From: Diaporthe sp. PMI_573
Lineage: Eukaryota; Ascomycota; Sordariomycetes; Diaporthales; Diaporthaceae
DNA: 64,000 bases
Assembly (NCBI GenBank): GCA_021399435.1
Contig: JAJTUP010000002.1
Span: 372,001-436,000, forward strand
Direction of reading: 5' to 3'
Shown here: piece after piece, positions 42,130 to 54,005 of the stretch
Position numbering within the stretch: the stretch's first letter is position 1
How the letters are laid out: each line of letters starts with the position of its first letter
Translations under genes and position numbers: made by a program
Notes under the pieces: model-generated
Databases searched by the model: none
Told to the model about the DNA's origin: nothing
The model's input: only the letters and a program-made list of their open reading frames with translations

Positions 42130-42741
42130 GGCGGAAGTCTGAATGTTGTTGCTGTGCAGACGTCGAAGTTGGTTCTGGGGAGATGGGAGATGAAGAAGTG
42201 AGTTTGTTGATGCGCGAAAGTACTCAACAACAAGGGCGACCAAAACAGTCTGGAAACATGATTTCCATTGGGAACAAGGAAAGAGCGTCTTTCAGACTTG
42301 AGGCTACAACGGCACAATGGAGAAAGAGCTAGGGACTACCAAGGTAGTTAGAGTGCCAGAGCCAGAGTACCCCAGGGCTCGAGATCGTCAAGCACTACTT
42401 CAGAAAGGGGACATCTTGTCGAAGGTTTCAAGTACAATAGGATGGAATCAATTCAGATCTCATATTGTTCGGAGACTTCGTCTTATTGATTCAGTCTACC
42501 TGAAATGAATGTCGAATACATGTTCACATCATTCCAGGATTCTTCCCAAAGGACTGTTGGTCATGACAGACTGCTCCGATATGAGGCTGTTTATTAGTGG
42601 TATTATGACTGATTTTCGTGGGTTCACCGTGCTGTGCCCTCTGGCAGGGCGAGGTTTTCGCCCAACTCTCCTTGTTCAGCTGATTTCCAATTCAAATGAT
42701 TCAATGCGATATTAACGGAGGCCGTCATGTCAGAGGAACTC
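42130..42741. other. Intergenic
   Basis: 612 bp with no supported gene; it includes the promoter of the unknown protein and the 3' flank of the FAD oxidoreductase. Confidence 0.4.
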
Positions 42742-44292
42742 TCACAGGTCAGCCAGCAAATCTGACACAACACTCTTGGTGAAGTCCCAAATAGGCGACG
42801 AAGCCTGAGTCACCCATGCAGCGCCAGTCCAGTAGGTATTCCGATGACCTTGAAGTCCGTACAACCTCGAGTAAAATCCATCACGAACATCATCACCCGA
42901 CACGTACATGCGGACGTTTGGGTGATCGAACAACTCCAGGAACTCGGTTTCCGACTCCCCAATGACACCCCCAGCAGCCAGTCTCTCCAAAGTAGCGACC
43001 GTATCAGCCTTGACTGCCTCAGGTTCGATGCGTTCGTGGGTAGCGTAGTAAATCACTGATGTGTTGTCTTGAAATCCAGTGGGAACCACGTTGAAGAGCG
43101 CCGGGAGGACCGGAATATTGAACGGGGTTGTGAAGCCAACATTTTGTAGTGTCGCTTGCGGCAGACCGGAGTGGCGGATAACGCCGGCGTAATACTGCTG
43201 GGTTATGAACTTGTCGAAAAGCTCTGTTTCATCATCGCCCAAGTCCCATCCATCAAAGTTGGCGGACACTGGGGGCGTCGTCACCAAGAGCTTCTTGGCC
43301 ACGAAGCGTTTAATGCCCGAGGGCGTCTGGACGAAGGCCTCAACTCCGGAATCTGAGCGGCAGAGTGTGGTGATGCTCGAGTTGTAAAACACGCTGTCAC
43401 CGAGAATCGAGGCAGCTGAACGATAAAGGTCGTTGACATCGCGTGTGACCTTGAACCCTGACGTGATGCCTTTCAGAGGGTCCAGACTGAGCAGCTTGAG
43501 TGGAAACATGGCAGGCTCTTTCCATGCCTCCGCCGGTTGAATGTAGCTGTTGATGAGATTTGCGATTGCGCCGAGACCATACTTCGACATGAAGTCGCCC
43601 CAAGGCAGGTAGAGGTCCTCTGGTACCGGATCGATTAGGTAGTAGCCAGGGTAAACAGTGGAGAAATTCGCCGCAAGATACTCGCCGTATCTCTGGATGG
43701 CAATGCCAAGTTCTGTGGTGCTCACGTTCGCCGCAGGAGCTGCTACTCCGAGTGAGAAGTCCGCATTGATGGTGCTTGACGCGGTGTTCGTTGGCGCTGT
43801 GAACAGCGGCACGCCATGGCGGGCAAAGTATTCGGTGACGACAGGAATGTCATAAAAGATTTGTACACCGACATTGTAAACACTGCCGTTAGGGCCATAA
43901 TACGAGTCTGCATGCCCACCAAGTTTGCCTGCTCGTTCAATAATGGCCACGGTCTTATTCGAATCGCGGAGTTGGATGGCTGCATAGGTTCCGGAAGAGC
44001 CGCCGCCAACCGCAAGCACGTCTGTGGTTACAGTCTCGATCTGTGACTCGGCCGTGTACTTTGTCGCTGCGGTCAGGGGGACAACTCCCGAAACCATCAG
44101 AAGTTCGGATGGACGCATGATGGCGGTATTGGAGGTAAAGAGACCAAAAACGACAGACAGAATACTAAGAAACAGAATGAGACCTGCACAAAGGTACTTC
44201 TGGCTGATTCTGCCACCAACATACCTTCTGGTTATTATATATTGACGGAGCGCAAGTTCCTCGGAATCTTGGCTCCTTAATTCTCCGGACAT
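42742..44292 (-). CDS. Membrane-anchored FAD-dependent oxidoreductase (amine-oxidase fold, CpaO-like)
   Basis: Single exon, 516 aa from the ATG at 44292 (the frame above starts with TTG). About 35 polar residues precede one hydrophobic segment (YLCAGLILFLSILSVVFGLF), so it is a type II anchored or secreted flavoprotein. The FAD dinucleotide motif is VLAVGGGSSGTYAAIQL with the acidic end IIERAGKLGGH. The C-terminal substrate region contains NVRMYVSGDDVRDGFY and GLQGHRNTYWTGAAW, as in fungal flavin oxidases resembling beta-cyclopiazonate dehydrogenase. Several N-x-S/T sites agree with lumenal orientation. Substrate unknown; it could oxidise an amine or a prenylated indole-type metabolite. No obvious partner gene lies beside it. 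Confidence 0.85.
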   Translation of the reverse strand: MSGELRSQDSEELALRQYIITRRYVGGRISQKYLCAGLILFLSILSVVFGLFTSNTAIMRPSELLMVSGVVPLTAATKYTAESQIETVTTDVLAVGGGSSGTYAAIQLRDSNKTVAIIERAGKLGGHADSYYGPNGSVYNVGVQIFYDIPVVTEYFARHGVPLFTAPTNTASSTINADFSLGVAAPAANVSTTELGIAIQRYGEYLAANFSTVYPGYYLIDPVPEDLYLPWGDFMSKYGLGAIANLINSYIQPAEAWKEPAMFPLKLLSLDPLKGITSGFKVTRDVNDLYRSAASILGDSVFYNSSITTLCRSDSGVEAFVQTPSGIKRFVAKKLLVTTPPVSANFDGWDLGDDETELFDKFITQQYYAGVIRHSGLPQATLQNVGFTTPFNIPVLPALFNVVPTGFQDNTSVIYYATHERIEPEAVKADTVATLERLAAGGVIGESETEFLELFDHPNVRMYVSGDDVRDGFYSRLYGLQGHRNTYWTGAAWVTQASSPIWDFTKSVVSDLLADL

Positions 44293-46044
44293 CACAAAGA
44301 GGGTGTATTCGTCCCCTTTTGCGGTCAAAGTTTATTATCGCAGTGGACATTGCCACGCTACTCGGAACCTTAAATGCCACATCACTTGACAGCTCAGCCC
44401 CAAGCACGGCATTGAGGTCTTCATATTGCCACTACCAACTCTTGTTGTCCTAGGATTAAAAATATGGGAAAATTCGCACGCTTGCTGAATTCGCATCCGA
44501 GAACAGTGTAGATGATGACTCCGCGCAGATTTGATAACAAATATTTCAACGTTCATTCTATGTTCTTCTGATTGCTTGCGATGTCACACGTTACGGCAAC
44601 TGCCAAGGCTCGTGCGGCAACAAGCTTCCAGGTGGGGCCACACTCGGAAATTGGATTTAATATGCCCTGCTTGTCATGCTGTCAAGAAGCGCTCTTAAGG
44701 TTCCAATCTGCCCGGTCGTTCCTAATGTAACGGGAACGACGAAGAGCCCGACCGTTCTTCGAGCATGCAATATACGAGCAGACGAGATCTCATCATCACG
44801 ATTGGTCAACTGGCAAAGTCTTGACACACGGGGACTCAAATTGTTGGCTCGTGTTGCATCTTTATATGGCCGGCCGGCTGCTCGTGGCACCAACAAGGCT
44901 GCAGTTGCGTAAGGTTTTTTTGTTTTGCCTTAACTTATCCATGTCATATTACGATTCTGCGAGTTGGTAATTGAATGCATGTCCGTCTCCTGGGTCCAAA
45001 GGGTGAAAGATGCGACTACTCGGATATGAAAATCATTATGATAGGCTAACTGTTGCAAGATCCGTGGCGAATGCCATTACGAGCCTCGATTGATTCAGTG
45101 GCTGACCTGATCTGACTCTTACTGAAGGTCTGTTTGGGTGTATTACATATATTTTACTCTCAAAGCGCTGTGATACATACTATGTCCCTTGATACAATTT
45201 TCTAAGGTAGAAGTCTAGTTGAGGGGGTTAAACACAGTATCGCCAGGGGCAAGCGAGGTGTAGGCGAATTCAAGCTGGACTGCTGACTCACTCGGTCGGA
45301 ATGCGATTGGAGCAGAGGCAGTTGAATCTAGGTGGTGATACTGGTGTCGAGTGCGGGAAGAACTCTAGGCATCCGAGTTTTCAACAACTCATCCACCTTG
45401 ACTGTCCTCCATCTCAGTGTTACGCCCCTGTTCTCAAGCCCGTGGAAGGACTCACAGCCGGCCACACTCTCTGATCTATACCACTCCCAAGTACTGTAGA
45501 GACTATTTCCTATTGCGATCTGCTGCGGCACTTACAACTGCCGAGGCTTACTTGATGCGGCTAATTCAGGCTCATACATATGAGCTTCGCGAATTCCTGG
45601 GCTAGGTCTTTAACTCGAGTTGTCTTTCTCTTCGTGGCCGCCTTAATGAACCTGTACCTTGGGTCGACACTTTCGGAAGGTCCTAGAGTGAACCATCAGA
45701 CCATCACTAGCTGTATGGTAACACTCCTGTCAGAACTAAATTTTATACATTCTGACTGTTATTAGTATCATAACTTGAATCTTCATCTCTGGGTTTAAGG
45801 AAAGAATTTACGCGTTTCAAATAGTTATCAACTAATGGCAGAAGAGATAGCTATTTCAGAGCGGAACTGCCTACTTGAAGTTGCTTAGATATGATCTTCT
45901 TGATGCCAGTAAATCCACTAAATTGATCAAACTTCGATATTGGACATTGAAAGAAGCAGAACATATGGCTAGGTATGAGTTAGCTCCGCCCAACCACAGA
46001 CATGGTTCCTTCGAGAAACATACCGGTCGTTCGGCACTGTTCTC
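44293..46044. other. Gene-poor stretch
   Basis: 1.75 kb of mostly AT-rich sequence with only short frames lacking motifs. No transposon ends, tRNA or long repeats were recognised. It may be an old decayed element. Confidence 0.4.
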
Positions 46045-47087
46045 TTAATCGCAGATGTCCTCCTCTTCGTGGCTGTCCTCTCCGTAGATTTCCTCCTCGA
46101 AATTGTCCTCCCCTTCCGGCTGGTTTCCCTCGTCGGAATTTTTCTCCTCGTCCCTGCGTCGCCGCGCGTCTTCGACTTGTACCCTCGCGTTGTCACGGCT
46201 TATCGCCATGTCGCGTTGTCTCTTGGCCCAGTCCAGTCCATTACGGTATGCCGCCAGGCCTTCTTGGAACTGGTCCTCTCTGTCAGTCATGATCCACGAT
46301 CCAACCAGGGTGGAGACGTATCTCGGGGCCCCGGTCGCCAGTTTGCTCGCGGCAGCCCCCTCCCGGATATCTGGATTTAACTCGCAATAAATAGTATAAA
46401 TCTTCAGAATCCCATTAACCCAGGTACATGTGATAGTGCGAGCAACTCGGGCCCCCCGAGAATGGCCCACAGGCCCCGCACCGGGTTCTGTCAACCTCTG
46501 CGAACGTGATCCAAGAATAGCCGTGCTGCTGCTGCCTTTACCGGCCCTGCGAGTGTAGTCCCCAGAAGCGATATCATTAGGCCCGTCCCCAAAGTCCCAC
46601 AGAGCCTGCATACCCCGGGCCGCAAGCACACCGTTATACACAGCCTGCACCCTCGCTACTACCATACTACCCTTATCGCCCTTAACATGGACCACAAAGT
46701 TGGGGCAGACGAAGTCCCGCTCAGCTGTAGGGACGACCAAGTCTTTCAGCCGCTCACGAACAGACAAGGCGAGCTCCGCGGCGCGCGCCCCGTAGATACG
46801 GTCTGGGTTCCCGTCTACATTCTCATTTGCTTGCAACCGGATTCGGCGGAGACAACATCACCCAGGGACAAAGGAACTCACACTCGCATTTACTCCTCGT
46901 CCCAACAGATTGATTTCCTGGAAATACGCTGCTCTGGATGACTTTTTGACAAGCTGCATTGCATGTATATTGAGCAATAGAACAGCTTCCACAAAGGGCA
47001 ATAACATTGTGGACCAAATTGCCAATACGTCTTTGTGAAGAGGTAGAAAGTTGTCATCGGTGGAGATGTCAATCCAGATTGTTCTTT
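46045..47087 (-). CDS. Unrecognised gene with acidic C-terminal tail; 5' end uncertain
   Basis: Not a family I can name. The long exon (about 46829 down to 46045) has no usable ATG. An upstream exon (47087 to about 46884) is open, starts after a CTAAC...TAG acceptor, and ends LLGRGVNA before a GTGTGA/GTGAGT donor. Two splice choices are possible (46830-46883, or 46822-46881 using the stronger GTGAGT). Further 5' exons are needed and were not found with confidence. The protein contains NFVVHVKGDKG, TITCTWVNGILKIYTIYCELNP, WIMTDREDQFQEGLAAYRNGLDWAKRQ-type helices and a very acidic Glu/Asp tail. It resembles lineage-specific fungal hypothetical proteins rich in dispersed copies; function unknown. 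Confidence 0.55.
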
Positions 47088-47671
47088 CTACAGTTAGCTA
47101 ATCAATCCCTCATTCCCCTCAATCTCACAGCTCATGCCACTACAGTGTATATCCACAGACCTTCATGCTCTGGTTTCTGATACGCCAGCGGCCCCGTGAC
47201 ACGTAAAGTGCGTGCCTCCTCGAAAGCCAAGCCGGCGTGACATACGTCCGTTGCCAAATGCACTGCATGCAGGCGGCGGTAGCGAGCTGATAGACTCCGA
47301 TCTCATCCAGACTTTGGGGATAGAAAGGACAGTTCTGGACGAATTCTTCCAAACATTCCCCCAAAATTCTAGGGAAAGAATAGTTGAGATATTAATCATA
47401 CTAACTTCTTTTAGCCGTAGATGAGGACGCGTCGTAATGTTGTTGAAGTGGCTGGATGCGCATGGCTCGTTCTTATGTTCTATGATCTAACTATCATTTC
47501 CGGGGCAGGGTTTCCCTCCCATGTGAGGCCAGATATCGCGGAGACATCTGTCGGGCCTCGTATTGCTTCTGACATGCTTCTAAACTTGTTTCTAAACGAT
47601 ATTGCAAGGTCCGGCCATGCTTCTAAAAGCTTACTGCACATATGAAGAGGAATTAAAGTGAGAGGGTGTAA
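47088..47671. other. Intergenic or missing 5' exons
   Basis: 584 bp. Short frames on both strands (about 47140-47424) may include the 5' exon of the unknown gene, but I could not find a phase-consistent donor. Confidence 0.35.
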
Positions 47672-49775
47672 CTATGACGTTGTGTCAACCTAGTGTCAAA
47701 TGAAGAGTAGTGGCAGGAGACTGCCAGCCTCTTTACTTACCTTCGAACAGTTGGTCTCCAGTAATTGGTCGGTCAGAACCATCAAGTTCTGTGCTGCAAC
47801 AGAAGCCTCTTGAAAATACTCTAAGCCCGGATGCTTTTCGTCTATACGCGCTACCGCAAAGTTCATGGTCTGGTACATATGCAGAATGATTGTACGCCAC
47901 ATTATGCTCTGGAAGAGCAGCGCTGGCTCCATCTGTCTGGGGTAGCATGGAGCAGACAGGTCGGCTCTTCTGGTCAGCCTGGAGTTGATCTGGCGGTAGC
48001 GGCTCCAGAAACGATCCATTCCGCTGCATTGCGCTTGTTCCAGAAGCAGCTGCCGACGGTGAGACAATGCATAACCGCAGATAGTAGCCAAGATTATGCT
48101 CTCGGTAAAGTCCGATCTCAGCGCCTCGGTTGCATGTTCCGTATTGCCAAGACAATCTGAGAGATAATATGCTGTAACGGCAGGTATACCGTTCTGAAAG
48201 TTGCCGTCAGGGACCGGGAGGGGGATCAAGGCCTGATGATAGTCTCCGTCAGCATTGGTATAGACCACGATGGACTCAAAACTGACCTCTTCGCCAAAAG
48301 TACAAGATGAGTCGCTTCGCAAGCTAATGATGCGGTCTAGATAGTATGCAAGCCAGAATGTTCTTCTCTTTTGCTCCAATTCGGTCCAATTCGTGGAAGA
48401 AGAGAAGCTATTTGGTCCCGAGATAAGATCCTGGAACCAGCCATATTGGATCAAGCGAAAGGCGCATCCAGCTGTCAACCAGCCCTGGCGGAAGTCTATA
48501 TGCTTGAGCTCGTACATGGATAAAAGCAATTGGGCCTGTACCTGCTCGAGATCATCGGATTGCTTCAGGCCCTCAGTATCACTAACGCTGTCTATCGCTT
48601 GCAAGGCTCGCACGGCGCAGCGGTACAACCGGTCCACGTCGATCTGGGTGTAGTCGGCCGCTGTGGAAGCTGCCAAGGCCCACATAGAATGTTGCAGAGC
48701 GATTTGGGCTGCAGACTTGTCTGGCCTCCGACTCCAAGACAGATAGCGGCGTTGATGGACGATTGGGGCAAACTGGTGAATGCTTTCCCAGTAAACTTGA
48801 TCTCTAAGCAACAGGAATGTCAGCATGGGCGCTTTTCCCTCGATTCTCGCGCAAACAAATAGAGTTGAGATATACAAATTGATTTGAGTCGGACCCGATA
48901 ACTGTAAGTCACCGGACCGATCCGAGCCAGTCGGCGAATGAGCCGGGGATACAGTCGACATTTTCCTAGACATACATGGGCTACCAAGTGGTGTGCCTTC
49001 ATATGCGTCGTACCAAGATGATGAATCCACTGTTGACGCAGTGGATAACTTCCTACTTGCTCTCGGGCTAACTGGTGAGGTATAAATAGCGTTGTTGACT
49101 AGATTTGGCATGAGCGATTCACCAGTGGACAAGCTGTAATTAAATGTAGACATAGGCGAAGCATCCAGAATGCCTAGTGGAGATAACTGAGTTCCAACGA
49201 GAGTGTTTTCCCATGGTAGTCCCACAGTCGTCAGAGGAGATGCAGCAAAATGCTGTGCTTGGATCGAGTCTTCGGGATAGGAGTAGGTAGGGTTGTCGAG
49301 CTTCAGAGCCTGTGATTCACCGAAGTAGAACGATTCGAGCGGGGCCTGAGGAAAGTTCAGTGCCATGTTCTCAGCACAATCACTGGAGGTGGTCAGATTT
49401 TGTTGCTGGTTGGCCTGGGTGATAGATCCCTCCAGAGCGGCTGTCGATCATTGTACAGTTAGCGGGATGACTATGTGTTGCTGCATGTGGCAGACATCTA
49501 CCTCGCCGGCACTCATTCCACGATTCCAAGGAGGTTGACTCACCAATGCGTGCTTGCAGATCCTTGATGTAGCCAGGCTTTGGGCCCCGAAGAGCACGGG
49601 ATACTGCAACACGACATTGCATGCCAGAGACCTGGCAAACGCCACATTGTGGCCGGCGTCGGTCGCATCGCAATTTGCGACGTCGGCACTCCTCACAAGC
49701 TGCACCATATTTTTGCCGTGGTTGTGGCGGCGAGCTATCCCTGGTGGAAAGGCCTGTGGACATGGTCTGACTCAT
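47672..49775 (-). CDS. Zn2Cys6 transcription factor with fungal_trans domain
   Basis: Nuclear regulator, about 625 aa. Exons: 49775-49544, 49440-48876, 48803-47741 and 47689-47672. The N-terminal zinc cluster ACEECRRRKLRCDRRRPQC...C-x2-C...C is in exon 1, followed by a short coiled coil (KDLQARIAALEG) restored across intron 1. The PF04082-type region includes QVYWESIHQFAPIVHQRRYLSWS and LSMYELKHIDFRQGWLTAGCAFRLIQY. The segment 48804-48875 is open in frame, but it has GTATAT...CTGAC...CTTAG signals, is 72 nt long and interrupts the conserved region, so I treat it as an intron. The last exon encodes only five residues. Target genes are unknown; the nearest candidate is the drug-type MFS exporter 4 kb away. 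Confidence 0.87.
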
Positions 49776-52700
49776 GGCCCTGTTGGTATTTCAAGACGGG
49801 CACGATGAAAAGCGTTGGGGGAAGGAAGACAAGTTCCAAAAGGGAGCACGGAGTCGATCAACGACTGTGATAGACGAAAGTATAAGGCTTTGCTGGAAAT
49901 TGCTCCGGCTACAGTGCACTGCTCCTTAGTTGGCATGGGATTCTGCGCCAACAACCGAGAAGCTGTGAAGTGGCGCAAGGCTGATATTGTAACTGCTACT
50001 ATTCATGCCTTTGCCAACAGTGGGAATGCTTAGCCCTGAGTCCTTGAAAGGGAACTTTTAATCATCAAACGTCCCGTTTCGATGTCCGATAATCCAGATG
50101 GCTGGCCTGGAAACCTCATGCAGTGTCGGCACTCTGAACGGGCTCAACGAGAAGCTATCGGAGTTCGACATTGGATATTTTGCCGCATCGCGTGGTGCTA
50201 TTTGCACTCTTCCTGCTTAGTCACTTGCGAGCGCAAATAACTTCTGGATAGAGTGACCGTTGCGCTTTCGTCCTGTCCGCTGATTCGCGGGCACTGCAAT
50301 GGTAGCCCAGATCGAGATTGTCTGCATAGGAAAGCCCGGCATACTTCCGTAGCAGCCAATTAGAGACCCTTGCAACGTACAGTCATATAAGTCCGGACCG
50401 TGGAATCGAGTAACTCAGACTCAGAATAATCAAAGCTCCTGAGAAAATCAGCCGTACATCATTTCCGCCTGATTGATCTGGTCTGGTTTTACTGAGCATC
50501 GGACAAGAAGGAGCACAGCAGAAATGAAAATAAAACCGTACTGTCTACGCTTCATTTACACTGCCCATACTAATACAAGGCAGACTGAACTGCTCGCTCT
50601 CCATGGACGGAGAAAAGCCAAAAACCGCGCCCCAGAAATAGCACGCACTTCAAAATTGAATTCAAGGGCGAATATTATCTTTATCTCCTACTCAGGCCTG
50701 GGCGCGAAGACGGTGCTAGAAGCTCGGAAGGAGTGATGAGCTTCACGCACATCGGGCTGTACGCTCGGTGTCTACTCTAATCAGGCAACAGCCTTGCAAC
50801 CACGACCATTTGCCATTCTACTACCTTCATAACCATATCAGAACAGCCGTACACCCAACAAGAGTTTCAAGTATTATTGCGCTTTCAACATTTGGCGAGA
50901 CTGGGCTGGATCACGCCGCCACACTCTGTGATAGAATGAGATATCTCAGGAGCGTGTACACCCGTTTGCTGTTGCATTCCAACCTTGGAGCTGCGCATAT
51001 CAGGCTCTCGTATCGTACTCGAGCGACCAGCAAAGGACGTCAGTCACGCCTAGGTAAATTATACCGTCTCAGTACTTGGCATAGACCTGCCACGGTCCAT
51101 GTGACTTTGGATTTATGGCTCTCTCTTTTTTTTTCAGGATTTCTCATCCATATTGTCGCACTTCTACTATATCTGATCCCAACCTACTTGGCATAGCACC
51201 TGTGCGTGGTTTTTAATGCATGCGGCATTCTGTTCCTGCTGTATCAGCTCCCGATGACAATGCTTGAGGGATTTGTTCCGCACAGAACCAGTGCAGCTCA
51301 CCGCTCTATGTGCCCCAAGAGCCCGTTCCTCATGATTTTGCCACAGAGGCTAAGCCTCATTTTGATCATGTATATCTTGCAGACCCAGCACCGGAGTTTC
51401 ATTGGATAGATTACTCATCTGTGGAATTGTCATCTAGGTTTTCAGCAATAGCACGCGGAGATGGAGTTTTCCAAAACGAGGGACTTCAAAGGATTTTGCC
51501 AGACATGAATCCAGGAATTGATATTGATTGGCTGGGAGGGTCACTATAAATCTTTCCATGGGCCTATTTGCTCACTTCTCGCTGAATCCAGCGTCTACAG
51601 CTGTGTTGATCCGTAATGAGACGGCATGGCGCCACTTGATACTGTTGCTAATCCCCGTTGAACATTTAATTTGGCTACAGTGCATTTATGAGGTTGCATC
51701 GGTGGGAACCCAAGAAGTAGTAGGCTACCGACCTATAGTTATGGGGCTCGAGGAGACCCCTTTGCTTGCTTATTGCCGGCCCTCTTTCACGTGTAATGAA
51801 AGGACGCCCACGCTCATATAGCAGCAAATTTGCAAGATGCTGATGGATGAATGGTATGGATCACTACTAGCCAGGTACCGAAATATTATCTGCAGAATAG
51901 TCTAGGATCTGAGCTTGTGAGCATTTTGTTGTTTACTTGGAGGGTGGCAGTCACAGATTGAGAGAAGCAAGCACGTGATATACTTGAGGGAAAAGAAGCT
52001 AGGGTTCATACTGTACTGCATGCCTTTCCATACAAAGAAGTATGCATTGCGTGCATTCTGTTGAGACGGGGCTAATTTGGGGCGTGTTTATATTTACTGC
52101 CATGGGCCCGAAGCAGGGCGAGTAGAATTCCTTGACAAGACTACCGCAGCCGCCGGTTTACATCGATTCGAGAGTCCCAATACACGTATCCAATATTACC
52201 AGTATTGATGAGGAGTTCCTCGGTTGTAACTTAGTTGAGTGCATGAAAACCTTGTGATGCTAAGACTCCGGTTCCACGAAACATGTGCACGGGCTGACGC
52301 ACAGAAGAGCACACGACCCGATCTGCCTCGGGTTTCCATTAACCGTTAGTTCTTATGCATGTTTTTTCTTTGGCTACACCACCTTCATTACCTCTTCCCG
52401 AATTATTCTCGATTGTGATATGATCGGGTAGAGCACGAGAAAGGCGACAGAGTCAGACGGCCCTGATCTATTCGCCGTGAAGTCGTATGATTGCGTGATT
52501 GGTACAAGCTCGCATTTCGTCGGGCATTGAGGGGTCTTGTTCGGGGCTCGAGCGTAAACACAAACTCCATGCTCGGACAGCGCGGCTCAAAGGAGAGTTC
52601 AATACACCAAGGAGTTTTTGCGGCAAAGTGCCAGGCGCTGAACTCCGTCCCCAAAAAGCCGTGCTGGTTCCCTTCATCTGTTCTTTTGATGGCCGGTCTA

Positions 52701-54005
52701 TTTAGTCCAAAGCATTCCCGACATCAATGGGATGAATAAAATTGGAATTCCACGCATAGGCATCTCTCATCACCTAGTCTGTAATGAGGTGCACACATGC
52801 TTACTCACCTGTGCAGTCCACAGCAAGCTTCCAGCCGCAAGTTTTTGAAACCTCTGGCTGGTGTCGCGTGAGCACATGTGCATCAATCCAGTCTCATCGA
52901 GCCGAATACCACCGGAGAGATCCTTAGCCTTGGCAGAATGACGTCTTGTTGGAGTGGCGTACGCAGTTTTGTACTAACAGATCATTCCGTGGAGCTTCCG
53001 GATGGCAAGTCAGCCAGCCAGTCTACGTGATCCCGCATCGCAAAGTAACCCCTCAAGATCATATGTCGTTGCGAGCTGGCACTCTCGCCCACGCGGGCCT
53101 CGGTGCCAGCCTCCTCGTGGGGAGCTACAGTGATTGCAGGATGCGTTGTCTTGCGCCTGTAGGTAGCACTTGCGTCCTGATCTGGTAATCATAATGGGCG
53201 CGGCATATTACTTTTCCACGCCAACGACTCGGCGTCACACGGATGCGACGTCCACTCCCGGGGTCACAGTCAATCCCCGCAAATACAACCCCCTATCAGA
53301 TCACAGAGAGCCCATCTGACTCCTTTCCGCATCCGGACGACCTGAGGCTCAACTTTAAACCCGAAGATTCTAGTACTGTAATCCGCAATTGTCACAACCT
53401 TCATCCCTGGAAATCTGAACTGAATTCGAAACCCTCAGCCATTCACATGTTCAGGCTCGGAATGGCACTGTGGCCTAGCTTCTGAACGGCAGGGTAGGGG
53501 GCTTCCTTGACGTCTACGTGGTGCCCACTTCCCGCAAGGTTCGACAAGAAGAGACGTCTGCACCGCAGCATGCTGCGTTGATGATAATTCCGCCGTAAAA
53601 TAGGAGCCGTGGCAATTTGTGGCCCGTTTTGTCTATATTGACGGTGAGGGGTTGTGTGATTCCAACCTGCAGCCATTTTCTTAGATCCCCCGCCGAACTA
53701 ACTGCCGCAGCAAGGAGTTCAGACGATCAGATGACAGGTATCGCTGCGGTATACCCGTTCCAAGGCTTGCCGTTGACAACCCAAAGTAGGGACGGTGAGG
53801 CTCCAGGATATGCTTGCCACTGATCACCCGTCAGCACGCAACCTGGTCTTTCACAGGGATGGATACGCGAGATGCCTAAGTGGTCCATAGCCTTGTTATA
53901 TAGCTTTAAACATTGAAGAGTAAGACGACATTTACCACCGTGGCTAGTCTGGTCAACATTGTGCTCTGTTTGCATCTGTCGCTACTCGAACGGAGCGTCA
54001 GCAAT
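49776..54005. other. 4.2-kb gene-poor region
   Basis: Between the divergent regulator and MFS exporter. Short frames occur (for example 51310-51549, 51528-51821, 52491-52739 and 53443-53676), but none has motifs, splice partners or a plausible start context. No tRNA, transposon termini or tandem repeats were recognised. The proximal ends must carry the two promoters; the middle may be degenerate sequence. Confidence 0.45.

Noticed and set aside
51310..51821. Two overlapping plus-strand frames (79 and 97 codons)
   Set aside because: No recognisable domain, no consistent splice partner, no start context; treated as chance frames in gene-poor DNA.
53443..53676. 77-codon minus-strand frame
   Set aside because: Resembles nothing known to me and lacks exons around it; likely spurious.
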